A stretch of DNA of 64,000 bases, taken from Paenibacillus sp. DMB5. Its GTDB lineage: Bacteria; Bacillota; Bacilli; Paenibacillales; Paenibacillaceae. Made by a program: the position numbers and the translations under genes. Location of the stretch: assembly GCF_001517085.1 (NCBI RefSeq), contig NZ_LRAC01000136.1, forward strand, positions 1 to 64,000, written 5' to 3'. The notes beneath the pieces were generated by a model. That model saw only the letters and a list, made by a program, of their open reading frames with translations, ran no database searches and had not been told where the DNA came from. This document shows positions 25,540 to 35,790 of this stretch, one piece after another; positions within the stretch are counted from its first letter, which is position 1; every line of letters starts with the position of its first letter.

Positions 25540-27163
25540 TGTTTACATTGCTGATTGTTGAGGATGAACGCTGGGAGCGTGAGGGGCTGACGGAATTTCT
25601 GGACTGGCCTGCACTGGGCATCGGGAAAGTTGAAACGGCCTTTGACGGCATCGACGGCCTGGAAAAAGCGCTGCAGCTGCAGCCCGATATCATTGTCACA
25701 GATATTCAGATGCCTGGAATGAACGGGCTGGATATGGCGAAGCAGATCCGGGAACAGCTGCCGCAGGTGCATATTGTCATTCTGACGGGATACGACGACT
25801 TCGAGTATGCCCGTGAGGCGATCCGCTTTCATGCGGCAGAATATCTGCTGAAGCCCGTTGAAGAGGAAGAAATGCTCGCAGTGATGACAAGGGTGGTCCG
25901 CAAATGTCAGGCGGAGCGGCTGCAGCGGCTGGAAGAAGGGCAAAAAGAAGAGCTGCTGGAAGCCGGGCAGCTTGCCTTGCTCCGTCATAGCCTGGGGGAG
26001 CTGCTGGCCGGCCGGGCAGCAGGACCGGATCCGGCTGCGGAGCTTGCGCTCCATCTGGCCCGGGACGGCGAGCTGAAGCCGGCAGCGTATGCGTTCTTTG
26101 CGGTGCGCGCTCCCGCTGACACCGGCAATGAACGGCTTGAGCGCCTGGCGGAAGCGGCGCTCGAGCGGCCCGTGCTGGCATTGCCGCTCCCCGGCGGCGG
26201 GAATGCCAGCTTTGCGCTGCTGCTTCCGCTGGACGCGGAGGAAGCAGCAGCGCAGCAGGAGCTGGCGCAGCTGCTCCTGGCCGGACTGGCCGCGCTGCCA
26301 AGCCTGCAGCGCCGGAAGGGGTTATGGACGATGATGGCTGGATCATCGTATATGGTGCGGCTGCGCAGTCGCCCGCGCAGCTGCCGGAGGCCGGCATGCA
26401 GGCTGCCCGCACGCTGGGACATGCGGTATGGGCTGGCCTTACGGGCATTGCCGCTGCCGGAGAAGAGGAAGCGGCGCGGCAGCGCTTCGCCCGTGACCCG
26501 GAGGGGCTGAGCCGCGGGTTCAGGGAGCTGGAGAAGCGTGCCCGCACCGCGCTGGGAAGCGGCCGGCTGCCGGAGGCCGAAGCGGTAGTCGGTGAAATGT
26601 TTGACCTGATAGCCGCTTATCCCGGAGCAGGCAGAGCCTATACCGGGAGCCTGATAAGCGGGCTGATCGACAGCCTGCAGACACTCACGGCTGCGGGTCA
26701 TCCGGGCCAGCCGGAGGAAGGCGCGGGCAGTTTGGACAAACTGCTGGCCTGCGGCAGCCGGGAGCAGATGAAGCAGCTGACGCTGTCTGCCATACGCAGC
26801 ACCGCTTACCGGCTGCAGGAGAAGCGGGAGCACAAGGAGGAGTATGTGACTGGCCGGATCATCCGGCTGATAGAGGAACAATACGGCAATCCCGAGCTCA
26901 GCCTGGCTTATTTGGCGGCCGAGGTATACCTCTCTCCGAATCATCTGGGCATGCTGTTCAAGAAGAGTACAGGCCGTACCCCGATCGAATATATCCAGGA
27001 ATACCGGCTGTCACGCGCCGAAGAGCTGCTGCGCACGACGAAGCAGCGGGTTTCCGCGATCGCCGAGCAGGTCGGCATCCCCAACACGTCCTATTTCGGA
27101 ACCCTGTTCAAGCAGGCCTACGGCATGTCACCGGGAGAATATCAGGGGCTTGCACAGCGCTGA
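25539..27163 (+). pseudogene. AraC-type response regulator, YesN family (frameshifted)
   Basis: A receiver domain (about 1-120, phosphoacceptor D55 in IIVTDIQMPGMNG, K in LLKPVEEEE) is in frame with the 25539 start. The linker frame fails at about 26310-26325. The other frame continues from 26312 as ...EGVMDDDGWIIVYGAA and ends in a complete AraC HTH (IIRLIEEQYGNPELSLAYLAAEVYLSPNHLGMLFKKSTG...FGTLFKQAYGMSPGEY). Together they give a normal YesN protein of about 541 residues. The shift equals one missing base in a GC-rich stretch (GCGCCGGAAGGGG). It is likely a sequence error, as the partner kinase and target operon are intact. Confidence 0.88.
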
Positions 27164-27203
27164 ACCTCCTTACGCATATCGGAGTAAGCACCAGCGAACC
27201 TTG

Positions 27204-27233
27204 TCCCTTCCGCAGAAGCGGAAGGGTTTTTTT
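27204..27233 (+). terminator. Terminator after the two-component genes
   Basis: CCCTTCCGC-AGAA-GCGGAAGGG followed by seven T. Confidence 0.88.
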
Positions 27234-27405
27234 ATTTTGCGGAAAGAGGCGGACTGCTTCCAAAATTTCTGAGGGTAGATAGCGCTTACAAACATCGTTC
27301 GTTTTTGATATCAGCGTGCATTTTTTGTATATCGCACGGCTGAAAGCGTTTTTATAATAAGCCTATAGATAAATGAACCCACACCGCAGGAAAGGAAGTT
27401 GGACC

Positions 27406-28335
27406 ATGAGCAGCATACCCGCCAAGCACAGGCTCAGAAGCCGGATCTGGCAGCAGAGATATCTGCTGATTTTGACACTGCCGGTCGTAATCTGGATGAT
27501 TGTGTTCAATTACATTCCGATGTACGGCCTGATTATTGCCTTCCAGGAATATACGCCGTTCCAGGGCTTTATTCATAGTCCGTGGCTCGGACTCGGCAAC
27601 TTCCGCGAGCTTTTCGCCGATCCGACCTTCAGGGACTCGCTGTACAATACCTTTAAGATCAGCATTGCCAAGCTGGTGTTCGGTTTCCCGGCGCCGATTA
27701 TTCTGGCTCTTTTGCTAAATGAGCTGGTCTTTAAACGCTTTAAGCGGATCGTCCAGTCGCTCACGTATCTCCCGTATTTTGTCTCATGGGTGCTCGTCGT
27801 CGGCTTTATGTACACGCTGCTTGATCCGGACACCGGTATTATCAGCAAGCTGCTGGTCAATCTCGGCGTTATTGGCAGCGATACGATGCTGATGGGGGAT
27901 TCCCGCTCGTTCCTGGTGCTTGTCGTCTTTACGGAAATCTGGAAAAATATCGGCTGGAACTCGATCATCTATCTGGCGGCCATCGCCGGCATTGATCCCC
28001 AGCTGTATGAAGCAGCTGTTGTGGACGGGGCCAACCGCTTCCGCCGGGTCTGGCATATTACATTGCCTGCGCTCAAGCCGACGATTATTATTTTGCTGAT
28101 CCTGTCGATCGGCGGGCTGGTGAACTCCAACTTTGACCAGATGTTCATGATGCAGAACTCGCTGACCCAGGATGCAGCCAACGTGCTGTCTGTCTATTCG
28201 TACAAAATGGGTCTGGTCGCCGGACGCTTCTCTTATGGAACTGCAATTGGACTGTTCCAGTCCATTGTCGCTTTTATCCTGATGTATATCGCCAATTTCG
28301 CCTCAAACAAACTTACCAAAGAAAGCCTGTTTTAG
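27406..28335 (+). CDS. Carbohydrate ABC transporter permease, LplB family
   Basis: 309 residues. The ATG at 27406 follows AGGAAAGGAAG; an ATG at 27373 lies before that site. Six helices. It opens with WQQRYLLILTLPVVIWMIVFNYIPMYGLIIAFQEYTPFQGF, the mark of the LplB group. The EAA loop is LYEAAVVDGANRFRRVWHITLPALKPTI. It pairs with the next gene; the two permeases import complex or oligosaccharides with the lipoprotein at 29299. The operon has no ATPase, which this family usually borrows from a shared MsmX-type protein. Confidence 0.92.
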   Translation: MSSIPAKHRLRSRIWQQRYLLILTLPVVIWMIVFNYIPMYGLIIAFQEYTPFQGFIHSPWLGLGNFRELFADPTFRDSLYNTFKISIAKLVFGFPAPIILALLLNELVFKRFKRIVQSLTYLPYFVSWVLVVGFMYTLLDPDTGIISKLLVNLGVIGSDTMLMGDSRSFLVLVVFTEIWKNIGWNSIIYLAAIAGIDPQLYEAAVVDGANRFRRVWHITLPALKPTIIILLILSIGGLVNSNFDQMFMMQNSLTQDAANVLSVYSYKMGLVAGRFSYGTAIGLFQSIVAFILMYIANFASNKLTKESLF

Positions 28336-28352
28336 GATAGGAGGAGGACTGT

Positions 28353-29231
28353 ATGCTAACCCATTCGCGAAGTCTGGGCAGCCGGGCTTTTGACATTTTT
28401 AATATAATCCTGATGCTCGCCCTGTGCCTGGTCACCCTGTATCCGTTCTATAATATCCTGATTACCTCGTTCAATGATCCGACGGATGCTGCGCGGGGAG
28501 GCATCACCTTTTGGCCGCGGGTATTCTCGATAGACAACTACAAGATTGTGTTTCAGGACGAAAACATGCTGCGCGCCTTTGGCGTTACTCTTGCCCGGAC
28601 GGTTCTCGGCACAGCAACAGCCGTTTTGTTCACCGGTGCGTTCGCTTACGGGATCTCGAAGACCGAGCTGGTCGGCCGGCGGATTTTCCTGCTGATGGCA
28701 ATAATTACGATGTATTTCAGCGGCGGCATCATTCCCTACTATCTGGTAGTGGCAAAATACCTTCATCTAAAGGGGCATTTTCTGGTCTACATTATCCCGA
28801 ATCTGTTCAATGTATTTAACGCGATTATTATGCTAACCTTCTTCAAGGCTCTGCCCAAAGAAATCGAGGAATCGGCCAAAATTGACGGGGCCAACGATTT
28901 GCGGATCTTCTTTCAGCTGGTGCTGCCGGTATCCAAGCCGGTGCTGGCGACGATTGCGCTGTACAATGCGGTCTTCCACTGGAATTCCTGGTATGATGCG
29001 ATGCTGTTCGGCGGCGACAGGCTTCTGACGCTCCAGCAGATTCTGATGCAGATCATCAGCTCCAACAGTAATGTCAGCCAGCTGGCCAGCCAGCTTGGTT
29101 ATGGTGCTGTCTCAGCGGCTTCACTGAAGCTCGCGACGATGGTGATTACGACACTGCCGATCGTGTTTACGTATCCGTTCGTGCAGAAATATTTTGTCCA
29201 AGGGGTCATGATAGGCTCGGTTAAGGGGTAA
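28353..29231 (+). CDS. Carbohydrate ABC transporter permease, YtcP family
   Basis: 292 residues, about six helices, with the family pattern LYPFYNILITSFNDPTDAARGGITFWPRVFSIDNYKIVF. The EAA loop is IEESAKIDGANDLRIFFQLVLPVSKPVLAT. It ends KYFVQGVMIGSVKG, as usual. RBS GGAGGAGG. Second half of the heterodimeric permease. Confidence 0.92.
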   Translation: MLTHSRSLGSRAFDIFNIILMLALCLVTLYPFYNILITSFNDPTDAARGGITFWPRVFSIDNYKIVFQDENMLRAFGVTLARTVLGTATAVLFTGAFAYGISKTELVGRRIFLLMAIITMYFSGGIIPYYLVVAKYLHLKGHFLVYIIPNLFNVFNAIIMLTFFKALPKEIEESAKIDGANDLRIFFQLVLPVSKPVLATIALYNAVFHWNSWYDAMLFGGDRLLTLQQILMQIISSNSNVSQLASQLGYGAVSAASLKLATMVITTLPIVFTYPFVQKYFVQGVMIGSVKG

Positions 29232-29298
29232 CCGGAAATAGCTTCCGGACCGGGCGTTCATGTATATAGCCAATACCAAATATATGGGAGGTCAGTTT

Positions 29299-31008
29299 AT
29301 GAAAGGGAAAGGCTTAAAGATAAGTGCGCTTACGATTCTCGCAGCGGGGCTGCTGGCGGGCTGCTCGGGTAACAGTGCGAATAACACGAATAACAATGCG
29401 GATACACCTGCAGAAACAGCAGTAGCGGGTAACAGCAATGCCCAGGCATCTGCTCCGGCGGCGGACAACGGTCCATCCTGGAAAAAGGATACGTCCCCGT
29501 TCACCTTCACCCAATATTTCTACGGCAACTGGGCATCCAATTATTTGTGGAAAGACCAGTTTGCCATGAAGCTTGCGACGGAAAAAACAGGCGTGACCAT
29601 TGACCGCAAGCTGGCGACCGGCAGCGATGACGATTATCTGAACACGATGATTGCCTCAGGGGATCTTCCGGATACGATCATGCTGGACTGGAATAACCCT
29701 GCTGTCACGAAGCTGATCAAGAACGGCATGGTCTATTCCATGGATGAGCTGATCGAGAAATATGCGCCTGAGCTTAAAGACCAGCTTGATCCTGACATGG
29801 TAAAATACCATTCGATCGACGGCAAGCTCTGGTATCTGCCGAACCTGTATGAAACCGCCGACCGTCTGACCAGCGGCGTACCGATTACGCCGATCCGGCC
29901 TTGGTTCATCCGCTCCGATATTTATGCGGCGATCGGCAGCCCGGCGATTGAGACCCCCGACGATCTGATTAATGCGCTCAAGCTGGCCAAAGAGAAATAC
30001 CCGGATGTAAGTCCGGTGGGTGTGGAATTTTTCGATGTTGCGAAGAACGGCTTCCACGGCAGCAACTCGATGGATTATCTGATCTATTCCTTCTCCCCGC
30101 ATCTGCTGGAGGAGCAGGTGAAGGATGACCAGCAGATTGTAACGTATCCGATGCGCAACAAAGGATATATAGAAGCATTCCGTTTCCTGAACAAGCTGAG
30201 CCGCGAAAATCTGTTTGATCCGCAGCTGCTGATCTACAAGCAGGAGCAGTATGAAGAGAAGCTGTACGGTGCCCAGTATGCGGTGGCTTCCCAGTTCATG
30301 ACCAACTTGTACACGCAATATAATCCGAAAATCGAAAGCACGCTCGGCAAAGAACAGACGTATACCATTCTGGACGGTCTGAAGGTGGACGGTCAGGAAC
30401 CGCGTTATCCGGCTTCCCGCCTGATGGGCTGGCAGGGCCTGTTCATCACCAAAGCGGCCAAAAACCCGGAACGGATTATCCGGTTTGCAGAATATGCCTG
30501 GTCGGATGAAGGCCAGCTTGACATGAGATATGGTACCGAAGGCGAAACCTATGATATGGTTGACGGTCTGCCGAAGTACAAACCGGAAATCCTGGAAATG
30601 TCTTTGAAGGATAACGCCACTTTTAACTCAAAATACGGCTTCAACAACTCCCATCTGCTGTTTAGAGCCGGCAAGCTGTGGGATGATGCTTCTGCCCGGG
30701 ATCTGAAGGAGAGCCAGCCGGTGCAATACGAAGCGATGAAGCTGCTGGAAAAATACAACTTCGACAACTACTCGCTCGGTATGGAGAATCTTGAGCCGGA
30801 CGGTGCGACTGCCGAAGGCACGATCAATGCGAAGGTAAAGGATCTGTGGAACAAAACCATTCCGAAGCTGGTTCTGTCCAAGTCGGATGAAGAATTCGAT
30901 TCCGCTTACAATGAATTTATTAAGCAAATGGATCAGGTGGGTGCGGAAAAAGTCGAAAAAGTGATGTACCAGCGCCACCTGGATGATCTCAAGAAAAAAG
31001 GTCTGTAA
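29299..31008 (+). CDS. Extracellular solute-binding lipoprotein (LipO type)
   Basis: 569 residues. The ATG at 29299 follows GGGAGGT; an ATG at 29260 has no site. The lipobox is LLAGC, then an Asn/Thr/Ala linker. The mature part belongs to the large family 1 solute-binding proteins that serve LplB/YtcP permeases, with DLPDTIMLDWNNPAVTKLIKNG and KYHSIDGKLWYLPN. It binds the imported sugar outside the membrane. Its expression is probably driven by the upstream YesM/YesN pair. Confidence 0.9.
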   Translation: MKGKGLKISALTILAAGLLAGCSGNSANNTNNNADTPAETAVAGNSNAQASAPAADNGPSWKKDTSPFTFTQYFYGNWASNYLWKDQFAMKLATEKTGVTIDRKLATGSDDDYLNTMIASGDLPDTIMLDWNNPAVTKLIKNGMVYSMDELIEKYAPELKDQLDPDMVKYHSIDGKLWYLPNLYETADRLTSGVPITPIRPWFIRSDIYAAIGSPAIETPDDLINALKLAKEKYPDVSPVGVEFFDVAKNGFHGSNSMDYLIYSFSPHLLEEQVKDDQQIVTYPMRNKGYIEAFRFLNKLSRENLFDPQLLIYKQEQYEEKLYGAQYAVASQFMTNLYTQYNPKIESTLGKEQTYTILDGLKVDGQEPRYPASRLMGWQGLFITKAAKNPERIIRFAEYAWSDEGQLDMRYGTEGETYDMVDGLPKYKPEILEMSLKDNATFNSKYGFNNSHLLFRAGKLWDDASARDLKESQPVQYEAMKLLEKYNFDNYSLGMENLEPDGATAEGTINAKVKDLWNKTIPKLVLSKSDEEFDSAYNEFIKQMDQVGAEKVEKVMYQRHLDDLKKKGL

Positions 31009-31028
31009 TCTTTAATGAGCAGTGCATT

Positions 31029-31060
31029 GCGGGCAGCCGGATTTACGGCTGTCCGCTTTT
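31029..31060. terminator. Terminator between convergent binding protein and EamA genes
   Basis: GCGGGCAGCCG-GATTTA-CGGCTGTCCGC then TTTTT. The EamA stop codon lies within the hairpin loop (31043-31045), so the two operons share it. Confidence 0.75.
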
Positions 31061-32017
31061 TAATGGAGGAACAGCCTGAACCTCTGATTGGATTGGGCTG
31101 CCGCCAGCACTTCCACGCCCAAACCGGTTTGCCCCCAGCACCCCGGCAATAATCAGCGCCGACCCGGTCCAGTGGTACCAGGCTATCTGTTCTCCCAGAA
31201 ACAAGGCTCCGGCTGCGATAGAAACGATGGTTGCCAGATTGGAGAACACACTCATTCTGGAGGCTTCCATCCGGGACAAAATATAAGTGGATGCGAGCGT
31301 GGTCGCCAGCGAGGAGATGACGCCCAGATAGAGAACCGCAACCGTAAAGGTGCCGCTCTTCAGCGGAATGAATAGAGTGCCAAGCGTTCCGTCAGCCGTA
31401 TGGCTGATTAACGAGATACCAAAGAATACGACGAAGCCGGTAGCCATCATCACATAGCTGATTTCGGACGGAGTGAACTGTCTGGCCAGCAGGCGGGCCA
31501 GCACGCTATACCCGGCAAAAGCCACACAGGTCAGGAACAGCATCACAATTCCGGCCATATTCGTGAGGTTAATGCTGCTGCCCTTCATCATGAAGATGAA
31601 CACGACGCCGAAGACGGAGAGGAAGACAGACAGCTTTTGCAGCAGGGTTGTGGCTTCTTTAAGAAACAGCGCGGCAATAATCAGCGTGACCACAGGGGTG
31701 AAGGCATACAGAATGCCTCCCTCGGCCGAAGTAGCATGCTGGAGCCCGAACACCTGAAGTGTAAAAAAGCCCAGCGGGTACATCGAAGACAGCAGCAGCA
31801 GCTTGTACACCGGCTTGCCCCGGTAGCTCAGCTTAACCCAGCCGAAGGCCACCGGAACCGACATTACGAGGAAGGAAGCGGCAAACCTGAAGGCCAGCGT
31901 ATCCATCGGGCTGGAGAACTCCAGGGCTATTTTGGTAAAAAGAAAGGATAATCCGATGATCGCCGCATTTAATACGGCCAGCAGATAGGCAAGTTTGACT
32001 CCAGTAGGTTGTTTCAT
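31043..32017 (-). CDS. EamA/DMT family transporter
   Basis: 324 residues with ten membrane helices in two EamA repeats, typical of drug/metabolite exporters (LLAVLNAAIIGLSFLFTKIALEFSSPMDTLAFRF; EAIL-like VLRMEASRMSVFSNLATIVSIAAGALFLGEQIAWYHWTGSALIIAGV). RBS GGAAAGGAAG. It is divergent from a MocR regulator with a palindrome between them. Substrate not deducible. Confidence 0.88.
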   Translation of the reverse strand: MKQPTGVKLAYLLAVLNAAIIGLSFLFTKIALEFSSPMDTLAFRFAASFLVMSVPVAFGWVKLSYRGKPVYKLLLLSSMYPLGFFTLQVFGLQHATSAEGGILYAFTPVVTLIIAALFLKEATTLLQKLSVFLSVFGVVFIFMMKGSSINLTNMAGIVMLFLTCVAFAGYSVLARLLARQFTPSEISYVMMATGFVVFFGISLISHTADGTLGTLFIPLKSGTFTVAVLYLGVISSLATTLASTYILSRMEASRMSVFSNLATIVSIAAGALFLGEQIAWYHWTGSALIIAGVLGANRFGRGSAGGSPIQSEVQAVPPLKSGQP

Positions 32018-32134
32018 GGCGGTACTTCCTTTCCTGTGTACAATTTGGGATCAGGAGGTCCATTCATTACAGCCCCCGATCTGTTGCTTTAAAATTAAGG
32101 GAGTTCAGGCGCGGCCACAACGTGAGATTTTTTC

Positions 32135-32171
32135 AACTGTACCGGTACAGTTCGCTGCAAGACGTTATAAT
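32135..32171 (+). promoter_or_regulatory. Palindromic operator and -10 box of the MocR gene
   Basis: Perfect 18-bp palindrome AACTGTACCGGTACAGTT (32135-32152) in the divergent gap, followed by TATAAT (32166-32171), 24 bases before the MocR start codon. The dyad covers the place of the -35 box. It is a probable site for the MocR protein and may control both directions. Confidence 0.65.
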
Positions 32172-32195
32172 AGGGATATAAAAGGGGGGAGGCTT

Positions 32196-33539
32196 ATGCG
32201 GAAATACGACATGGTTCTAGTGGAGATAGAGAAGCAAATCAGTACGGGGCAGTTCCGCCCGGGACACAAGCTTCCGTCGGTCCGCAGTGCTTCGGTTCTG
32301 TATGGCTGCAGCATCAGCACTGTGATCCGGGCTTACCGGGAGCTGGAGCAGAAGCATCTCATCTATTCCATCCCGCAAAGCGGTTATTATGTAGTCGAGC
32401 AGCCTGGAGCCGGGCCGGTTAATCCTGTAGATGACCTCATTGATTTCGGATCAGCCTCACCTGACCTGAATGTGTTTCCCTATCTGGATTTTCAGCACTG
32501 TCTGAATAAGGCGATAGATACCTACAAGTACCATCTGTTCACTTACGGGGAGACTCAGGGCCTGGCCGCCTTGCGGGAGACGCTGGTGGCGCATCTGGCG
32601 GACACCCAGGTTTTTGCCAGAACAGAAGCGATTTATATCACCTCCGGAGTGCAGCAGGCGCTTGGCATACTGGCGAAGATGCCTTTTCCAAATGGAAAAG
32701 AAACGGTGCTTGTGGAACAGCCGGGTTATAATCTGTACCTGCGACTTCTGGAGGCGGAGGGGGTTCCGGTTAAGGGCATTCCCCGTTCGGGAGACGGGAT
32801 TGACCTTGAGCTGCTGGAGGAGTATTTCCGCACGGGCGGTATTAAATTTTTCTACACGATGCCCAGATATCATAATCCGCTGGGAACCACTTATACCAAA
32901 GAGGTACGCCAGAAGATTGCCTGGCTGGCCGGCAAATATGATGTGTATGTGGTGGAGGATGATTATATGGCTGATCTCGGGGACGGCCGGCACTATGATC
33001 CCGTTACTGCTTTTGACCAGTCGGGGCATGTGATTTACTTGAAAAGCTTCTCCAAAATCATCTTCCCAGGCCTCAGCCTCGGAGCCGCTGTCCTGCCCGA
33101 AGCGCTGCTGCCTGTTTTTCAGGCCCATAAAAGCTATATGGATACCTCGCTCCTGTCGCAGGCTGCGCTTGATATTTATATCAAAAACGGGATGTATGAG
33201 CGCCATAAGCATAAAATCCGCAGCCTGTATGCCGAGCGGATGAATCTCCTGAACGAAGCATTGCAGCACTATAATGCGGCCGGCCTGATAGAGGTGTCGC
33301 GGGTAGATTCCGGGATCTATCTCCAATTGAAGCTGCCGCAGACCGTCAATCTAGACCAGCTGCTGAAACGCCTGGCTAAGCGCAGGGTACAGGCGGTGTC
33401 GGGCAGGGGCTTCTATCTTTCAAACTATCTGGAGCGGGAGAAGTTCCTGCGCATCAGCATTTCACGTGCCCGCCGGGAGCAGATCGCCCCCGGGATTGCA
33501 GTCATTATGGAGGAAGTAGCCGCCGGGGGATGGTGGTAG
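32196..33539 (+). CDS. MocR-type GntR regulator with aminotransferase-like domain
   Basis: 447 residues. The ATG at 32196 follows AAGGGGGGAGG; the open frame starts 67 codons earlier, through the promoter. GntR winged helix at 1-70 (FRPGHKLPSVRSASVLYGCSISTVIRAYRELEQKHLIYSIPQSGYYV). Then a fold-type I aminotransferase domain, with YITSGVQQALGILAK and the PLP-lysine motif YLKSFSKIIFPGLSLG. Such proteins sense PLP or an amino compound. It probably controls the divergent EamA gene. Confidence 0.92.
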   Translation: MRKYDMVLVEIEKQISTGQFRPGHKLPSVRSASVLYGCSISTVIRAYRELEQKHLIYSIPQSGYYVVEQPGAGPVNPVDDLIDFGSASPDLNVFPYLDFQHCLNKAIDTYKYHLFTYGETQGLAALRETLVAHLADTQVFARTEAIYITSGVQQALGILAKMPFPNGKETVLVEQPGYNLYLRLLEAEGVPVKGIPRSGDGIDLELLEEYFRTGGIKFFYTMPRYHNPLGTTYTKEVRQKIAWLAGKYDVYVVEDDYMADLGDGRHYDPVTAFDQSGHVIYLKSFSKIIFPGLSLGAAVLPEALLPVFQAHKSYMDTSLLSQAALDIYIKNGMYERHKHKIRSLYAERMNLLNEALQHYNAAGLIEVSRVDSGIYLQLKLPQTVNLDQLLKRLAKRRVQAVSGRGFYLSNYLEREKFLRISISRARREQIAPGIAVIMEEVAAGGWW

Positions 33540-33665
33540 CTGGTATCCGGTAGAAACAAAGGATTCGCAATTGCTTAAAATTGTTAATAATACTACAATG
33601 AAGGCAATTACGCAGATTGTGCATTTTTTCGACAAATGGGTACTTGCCAGGGAGGTGCAGCCCCG

Positions 33666-35533
33666 ATGCCAGAACGCATGAGTGAGCAGGAGCTGAACAA
33701 GCTGATCAACATGCTGGAGCTTTCCGAGCATGTGGATGAGGATGAGCTGGATCAGGCTTTTATTGATCATGAAGTTGAAAGTGATCTCGGAGGGCGTGTG
33801 CTCGTCCGGGCAGGTAAAATCTTCGTCCAGGACCCGCTGCCCGGCGCAGTCCGGCCGTCATCTCGGCTGCTCCTCCGGTCGTAGTCCTCGTTAACGGGCA
33901 GGCGATTACGGGTCCGGCCGAGGTTACCTCACTGGATAAGATAGAATGGTCGATTACGGAACCTCCGCTATACAGAATTCATGTATCGGAGGATCATTTG
34001 CAGGCTTTTTTCACCCTGTATTCAACACGGCGTTACCAGTGGAAGCTGAATGACTGTTATTCCTCCAGTATGGTTGAAGTAGAAGCGGCGATGGACACGG
34101 ACACGGTAATCGGGCTGCTGGGGCTCAATCAGGTCATTGCCGATTTCGAGCAGCGGGGCATTATGCAGAACCTGAACATTTCCGGCATTCATGCCGAGCT
34201 GCAAAACCCCACCTACCAGCCGATTACAGCGGCCAAGGGGCGGGCGGCGGTTCCGGGGGAGAATGCGGCGCTTGAGCTGTTTTTTTCGGAAACGATTGAG
34301 AATGAATTCAGCGAAATAGAGGGACAGGTGGACTTCCGCAGCCATCTCCGGATTCCGTCTGTGATCAGGGGCCAGGTAATTGCCCGCAAAATCCCTTACA
34401 TTGAAGGGATTCCCGGCTGTGACGTGTACGGGGAAATTCTGTATCCGCCCCTCCCGGGCGATATTACGATCGTTGCCAAGAATAACACGGTGCTGCTGAT
34501 CAACAATGAGATCCGTGCGCTGCGGGAAGGCCGGCCCCGGGTTACCGGGGAGAAGGTCAAAACTTTTGACATTACGACTACTTATACCGTTCCGGGCAAC
34601 GTCAGCATCAAAACGGGGAATATCCTCTTTTCCGGCGATGTGGTGGTACGGGGGAATGTCGAAGACAATATGATTATTGAATCGCTCGGCAATGTCTACG
34701 TGGAAGGCAGCATATACAACTCTACCATTACAGCAACCGGCAGTATCGTCGTCAAGGGGAATGTCCTCAACAGCAACCTGTATTCCGGTTACTTCGGCGT
34801 GATGTACAACCGGATTTTTAACTGCTCGAAGCTGCTGATAGAGGAGGCTGCCCTGCTCAAAAAAGCGGTCCGCATGCTGATCCAGGCCGTCCAGGCCCGC
34901 AAGCAGAGCGTAAAATACGGCCAGGCGGTGCTGCTGCTGCTGGAGAGCAAATTTCAAAAGATTCCCCGTCTGATCAGGGAGCTGCTCTCCTTGCTGGAGA
35001 CGGTCCAGGCGTCCTATCACCAGGATCTGGACCAGACGCTGCATTTCCTGAATCTGATGCTGAAGCCGGTGCAGCTGGTCGACTACATGAACGAGGCTTC
35101 GCTGAACGGTGTAATCGGCATAATCGAGGAGCTGCATGCAGGCGTGGCCCGGATGCAGGAGAACAAGGTGGAGGTCAACATCGGCAAATGCCAGAACAGT
35201 ACGATCAAGTCCAACGGCGATATCAACATCCACCGGGACGGGATCGTGCAGAGTGAGCTGTTCTCCTCCGGCAGCATCACCTTCCGCAAGGTGTTCGCGG
35301 TGTGCCGGGGCTCCAAGCTGGAGGCAGGCGGCAGCATCAGCGCGTATTATGTCGGCGGCGAGAGCGGGGCGCAGTCCTACCTGAAGGCCAAGCACAGCAT
35401 ATCCGTACGCAAAATCTATGCCGGCCGGATCACCATCGACAGCTACACTGCAGACATTACTAAGCCGCTGGAAAATATGACGTTTGACCTTGAGAATATT
35501 CGTGCGGTCAAGCTGCGGATGGAGTCGGATTAA
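33666..35533 (+). pseudogene. FapA/DUF342 family protein (frameshifted)
   Basis: The ATG at 33666 follows AGGGAGGTG. Frame 1 reads MPERMSEQELNKLINMLEL...GKIFVQDPLPG and then fails with a stop at 33882-33884. The next frame is open from about 33845 (AVISAAPPVVVLVNGQAITGP...) through to 35533. The whole would be about 622 residues. The main part is a DUF342 protein: an N-terminal domain, then repeats of right-handed beta-helix type (VPGNVSIKTGNILFSGDVVVRGNVEDNMIIESLGNVYVEGSI...), a helical segment and a further helix part. The function of FapA-like proteins is poorly known (polymer or flagellar assembly). The shift is one missing base. Confidence 0.85.
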
Positions 35534-35539
35534 CGAAGC

Positions 35540-35790
35540 GGATGCTCCAACGTCCCCCAGCATGGGGTTCTCATCCCGCCGGAACGCAAAGAAACAGCCC
35601 CCCAAAGGAAGGCTGTTTCTGCTTGTTACGTCCCGGAAGGGATGCAGCCCATTCGGGCTGATTGCGAAGCGGTTGCTAACGAAGCGGATGCTCCAACGTC
35701 CCCCAGACTGGGGTTCTCATCCCCACGGAACGCAAAAACAGCCTTCCCGAAGGAAGGCTGTAATGCTTGTTACGTCCCGGAAGGATTCGA
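35540..35790 (-). repeat. Inverted copy of the tRNA-Arg tail repeats
   Basis: Read on the minus strand, the tRNA 3' end, terminator hairpin (AGCCTTCC...GGAAGGCT) and GGGATGAGAACCCCAGTCTG segment follow the second tRNA. The segment and tRNA-tail fragment then recur about 144 bp further on. The order matches 3936-4141, so the two loci are inverted repeats of roughly 250 bp. Confidence 0.82.

Noticed and set aside
34022..35605. Minus-strand open frame of 527 codons under the fapA-like gene
   Set aside because: His/Arg-rich shadow of a GC-rich gene; the plus frame encodes clear DUF342 repeats.
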